Shown: positions 22,111-24,122 of the stretch, in pieces
Numbering within the stretch: the first letter of the stretch is position 1
How the letters are laid out: the number at the start of each line of letters is the position of its first letter
Assembly: GCA_943325255.2 (NCBI GenBank)
Contig: CALPOS020000008.1
Location: 1-24,122 of the forward strand
Direction: 5' to 3'
From: Sphingobacterium thalpophilum
GTDB lineage: Bacteria > Bacteroidota > Bacteroidia > Flavobacteriales > Flavobacteriaceae
Length of the DNA: 24,122 bases
Translations under genes and position numbers: made by a program
Notes under the pieces: generated by a model
Seen by the model: the letters and a program-made list of their open reading frames with translations, nothing else
Database searches by the model: none
Told to the model about the DNA's origin: nothing

Positions 22111-22146
22111 TTACATTTTCTTATAATCCTTATATGGTAAATAGAG
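22111..22146 (+). repeat. Left direct repeat flanking the GxxExxY gene
   Basis: This 36-nt stretch, with core TTTTCTTATAATCCTTATAT, matches 22649-22684 at 30 of 36 positions in the same orientation. It lies 52 nt after the sufE stop. Confidence 0.65.
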
Positions 22147-22210
22147 ATTCTAATTTATAAATAAGAGTAATTGATTTTAAACGCCACAATAATTAAAAAG
22201 ATGAAACGCC

Positions 22211-22627
22211 ATGAATATAATGTCAAAGACATATTTGAAGGATTTAGTATACCATATTAATGGTGCTGCGATTGAAGTTCATAAACATTTAGGACCAGGG
22301 CTTTTAGAAAACGTTTATCATAAATGTCTGATTAAAGAGTTGTCAGACAAAGGTTTTAGTTTTCAATCTGAGTTGACTTTACCAATTAATTACAAAGGAA
22401 TTGAGGTTGAAGCTAATTTAAAATGTGATTTATTCGTCGAGAATTGTTTGGTTGTAGAATTAAAAGAAATAGAAAGAGTTTTGCCCATTCATGAGGCTCA
22501 ATTAATAACCTACATGAAGCTTCTTAAGGCACCAATTGGATTGATAATAAACTTCAATGTTACCAATATTTATAAAGAAGGACAAAAAACCTATGTGAAT
22601 GAATTCTTTAGAAATCTTGAAGAATAA
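22211..22627 (+). CDS. GxxExxY family protein (PD-(D/E)XK nuclease-like)
   Basis: A 138-residue protein of the GxxExxY family. The name-giving motif is G30-LL-E33-NV-Y36 in HKHLGPGLLENVYHKCL. The nuclease-type core is DLFVENCLVVELK (Asp73, Glu83, Lys85), the D...ExK pattern of PD-(D/E)XK enzymes, followed by HEAQLITYMKLLKAPIGLII. Proteins of this family are widespread, often multi-copy, with unclear biological role; nuclease activity is inferred from the fold. An internal ATG at 22220 (MSKTYLKDL) is an equally possible start. The gene interrupts the suf locus between sufE and the DUF59 gene and is flanked by similar repeats, so it looks like a mobile cassette, although no transposase is present. 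Confidence 0.88.
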   Translation: MNIMSKTYLKDLVYHINGAAIEVHKHLGPGLLENVYHKCLIKELSDKGFSFQSELTLPINYKGIEVEANLKCDLFVENCLVVELKEIERVLPIHEAQLITYMKLLKAPIGLIINFNVTNIYKEGQKTYVNEFFRNLEE

Positions 22628-22646
22628 ATAATCATTCGAGAATAAC

Positions 22647-22719
22647 CTTATATTTTCTTATAACCCTTAAATGGTTCATAAAGACAGTCAAACATCCAAG
22701 GATTATAAGGAAATAAAAG
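22647..22719 (+). repeat. Right repeat flanking the GxxExxY gene, with hairpin
   Basis: The part at 22649-22684 matches the left flank at 22111-22146. In addition CTTATATTTTCTTATAACCC (from 22647) is nearly the reverse complement of GGATTATAAGGAAATAAAAG (22700-22719), so the right copy forms a stem of about 24 nt with 19 matches. The first in-frame ATG upstream of the DUF59 gene (22671) lies inside it. Confidence 0.6.
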
Positions 22720-22754
22720 ATTGGATAAAGACAAACTTAATTAGTTATAAAATT

Positions 22755-23078
22755 ATGGAACAAGAAATAGACACAACGGTATTAGGCGAAGCCATCGTCA
22801 AAAAATTAAAAACCATATATGATCCAGAAATTCCTGTAGACATCTATGAATTGGGATTGATCTACGATGTTATGGTCAATGAAGATTATGAAGTAAAAAT
22901 TCTAATGACGTTGACTTCTCCAAATTGTCCAGTAGCAGAAACACTTCCAAGAGAAGTAGAAGAGAAAGTAAAAGCCATTGAAAACGTAAAAGATGCGGAA
23001 GTAGAGATCACTTTCGATCCGCCATGGAGCAAGGACTTAATGAGTGAAGAAGCAAAACTAGAATTAGGAATGCTGTAG
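22755..23078 (+). CDS. DUF59 / MIP18-family Fe-S assembly protein (SUF-associated, SufT-like)
   Basis: A 107-residue cytoplasmic protein. The family motif DPEIPVDIYELGLIYDV is at about 23-39 and TLTSPNCPVAETLP at about 53-65 holds the single conserved Cys58; the C-terminal part has EITFDPPWSKDLMSEEAK. Members help mature or deliver Fe-S clusters, and the suf position supports that. I chose the ATG at 22755 (MEQEIDTTVL). A longer frame opens at 22671, but its first 28 residues are encoded by the repeat and hairpin, not by conserved DUF59 sequence. DUF2480 follows after one base. Confidence 0.88.
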   Translation: MEQEIDTTVLGEAIVKKLKTIYDPEIPVDIYELGLIYDVMVNEDYEVKILMTLTSPNCPVAETLPREVEEKVKAIENVKDAEVEITFDPPWSKDLMSEEAKLELGML

Positions 23079-23079
23079 T

Positions 23080-23589
23080 ATGCAAGACGAAATTGTAAAT
23101 AAAGTTGCGAATAGCGTCTTAGAAGTTTTCGATTTAGAGGACTATTATCCGGAGGGCGAGCGTCTGCAGCTAGATATTTCACAATGGCTGTATGAAGGAA
23201 TTCTTTTAAAAGAGAAAGATTTTAGAGCGGCACTTCTATCCCACGATTGGACGCAGTATCAAAATCAATATGTTGCGGTTTATAGTGGTCAAGACATTAT
23301 TATTCCAGCTTGGGCGTCAATCTTAGTGACGAGTCATTTAATTCCGTTTGCAAAAAGAATTGTTTTCGGAACACTAGAAGATTTAGAAACAGCCTTATAC
23401 CAAGAATCTTTGCCAAAATTAGATTATTCCCAATACGAGAATAAGCCTGTAATTCTAAAAGGTTGCTCTAAAAAACCAGTGCCTCGAAGCGCTTACTTAC
23501 TTGCTATCCAGTACCTTCAACCCGTCGCGAAAAGCATCATGTACGGCGAAGCTTGTTCGGCGGTTCCTTTATACAAAAAGAATAAATGA
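23080..23589 (+). CDS. DUF2480 family protein
   Basis: A 169-residue protein recognised as DUF2480 from the N-terminal MQDEIVNKVANSVLEVFDLE, the middle AVYSGQDIIIPAWASILVTS and the C-terminal ILKGCSKKPVPRSAYL and GEACSAVPLYK. Two Cys are in the conserved C-terminal blocks (GCSKK and EACSAV), which could bind metal or a cluster, an inference. There is no signal peptide. Its ATG is 1 nt after the DUF59 stop, so it is co-translated with an Fe-S factor, and I recall the same neighbourhood in other flavobacteria. Function unknown. Confidence 0.85.
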   Translation: MQDEIVNKVANSVLEVFDLEDYYPEGERLQLDISQWLYEGILLKEKDFRAALLSHDWTQYQNQYVAVYSGQDIIIPAWASILVTSHLIPFAKRIVFGTLEDLETALYQESLPKLDYSQYENKPVILKGCSKKPVPRSAYLLAIQYLQPVAKSIMYGEACSAVPLYKKNK

Positions 23590-23600
23590 TGATAATTTCA

Positions 23601-23629
23601 TTGTGGATTTGACAGATTTTTTACCTTTG
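23601..23629 (+). promoter_or_regulatory. Promoter of the DUF3078 gene
   Basis: TTG (23601-23603), 18 nt, TACCTTTG (23622-23629), 23 nt before the ATG at 23653. It separates this gene from the DUF2480 transcript. Confidence 0.65.
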
Positions 23630-23652
23630 GTTGATAAATAAAAATCAAAACC

Positions 23653-24122
23653 ATGAAGAAATTTTTACTTTTTGTTTCCTTTTTTACAGTAATAGCAGGT
23701 GCTCAAGCGCAAGATGCAGAAAAGGAAATCATCAGCAATACCGATAAAACAGTAAGTAAAATTAGTGACACCACGAAGAATGGTTGGAAAAGAAAAGGCA
23801 ACTTAATTTTTCTTTTTAATCAATCAAATTTCAATAATTGGTTAGCTGGAGGTGAAAACAATATGTCTGGAAATGTTGGGGTCAACTACGATTTCAATTA
23901 CAAAAAAAATGATTTGACTTGGGACAACAAAGTCATTGCATCATATGGTCTTCTACAAACAAAAAACACTGATTTTCAGAAGAAAACAGATGACCGATTC
24001 GAATACAATTCCGTCCTAGGAAAAAAAGCAGTTGGATATTGGTACTACTCATTCTTTGCAAATTTTAGAACGCAGTTCGCTAAGGGTTACGTTTATGATA
24101 AAGATGCCAATGGAAAAGAAAC
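23653..24122 (+). CDS. DUF3078 family outer-membrane-like protein (partial, 3' end cut)
   Basis: The first 156 codons are present. A signal peptide MKKFLLFVSFFTVIAGAQAQ is followed by DTTKNGWKRKGNLIFLFNQS, NFNNWLAGGENNMSGNVGVN and YDFNYKKNDLTWDNKVIASY. The alternating aromatic/polar strands and the 'NWxxGGENN' block are typical of DUF3078, a predicted outer-membrane beta-barrel family of Bacteroidota with unknown role. It has its own promoter, so it is probably not part of the suf transcript. The C-terminus lies beyond the window. Confidence 0.85.
   Translation, partial: MKKFLLFVSFFTVIAGAQAQDAEKEIISNTDKTVSKISDTTKNGWKRKGNLIFLFNQSNFNNWLAGGENNMSGNVGVNYDFNYKKNDLTWDNKVIASYGLLQTKNTDFQKKTDDRFEYNSVLGKKAVGYWYYSFFANFRTQFAKGYVYDKDANGKE

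Noticed and set aside
22671..22754. 28-residue N-terminal extension of the DUF59 protein from the ATG at 22671
   Set aside because: It is encoded by the repeat/hairpin flank of the GxxExxY cassette; DUF59 homology begins at about the ATG at 22755.

Overview
The window looks like a chromosomal segment of a Bacteroidota bacterium of the family Flavobacteriaceae, probably Flavobacterium or a close relative. The DNA is AT-rich. Several genes are preceded by the phylum-specific promoter (TTG or TTTG, about 17-23 nt, then TAnnTTTG) and Shine-Dalgarno sequences are absent. The families are typical of the group: DUF4837, DUF2480, DUF3078, tandem OmpA domains, and the SUF-only Fe-S cluster system. This is taxonomy from gene content and memory, not from a search.

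Region 1 (1-594): the 5' end of a leftward DNA polymerase III delta' gene (holB), with a consensus promoter almost touching its ATG, then a 430-bp spacer. The spacer holds a perfect 22-bp inverted repeat and a copy of a larger dispersed palindromic element. Region 2 (595-5774, rightward): pgk, a secreted MltD-type lytic transglycosylase with five LysM repeats, a DUF4837 lipoprotein whose start codon lies inside an intrinsic-terminator hairpin, and an ElaA-type acetyltransferase. Region 3 (5771-14236, leftward): rnpA, then an S41 protease and double-OmpA-domain operon, then an exported M1 metallopeptidase, an exported S8 subtilase, a MarR regulator with a palindromic operator candidate and a possible 28-residue membrane peptide, and an MBL-fold hydrolase.

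Region 4 (14237-24122, rightward) is the SUF Fe-S cluster locus. SufB, SufC and SufD form the scaffold complex. SufS with SufE mobilises cysteine sulfur onto it. An A-type carrier (SufA/HesB) and a DUF59 protein act in assembly or delivery. A small putative lipoprotein overlaps sufE by 4 nt, and DUF2480 and DUF3078 genes follow. The locus is not compact: most spacers after sufB contain a repeat or an inserted gene. These are a CCCTTAATGGTT motif (sufB-sufC), a heptamer array that folds into a hairpin (sufC-sufD), two dispersed repeats (sufD-sufS), a segment with a lipoprotein gene and a decayed smpB fragment (sufS-sufE), and a GxxExxY gene flanked by similar direct repeats (sufE to the DUF59 gene). 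sufS has its own promoter.

The most unusual observations are the terminator overlapping the DUF4837 start codon, the smpB relic inside the suf locus, the direct-repeat-flanked GxxExxY cassette, the probably leaderless holB promoter, and the palindrome upstream of marR. I see no CRISPR array, tRNA, rRNA or intact transposase, and no clear new defence or secretion system.
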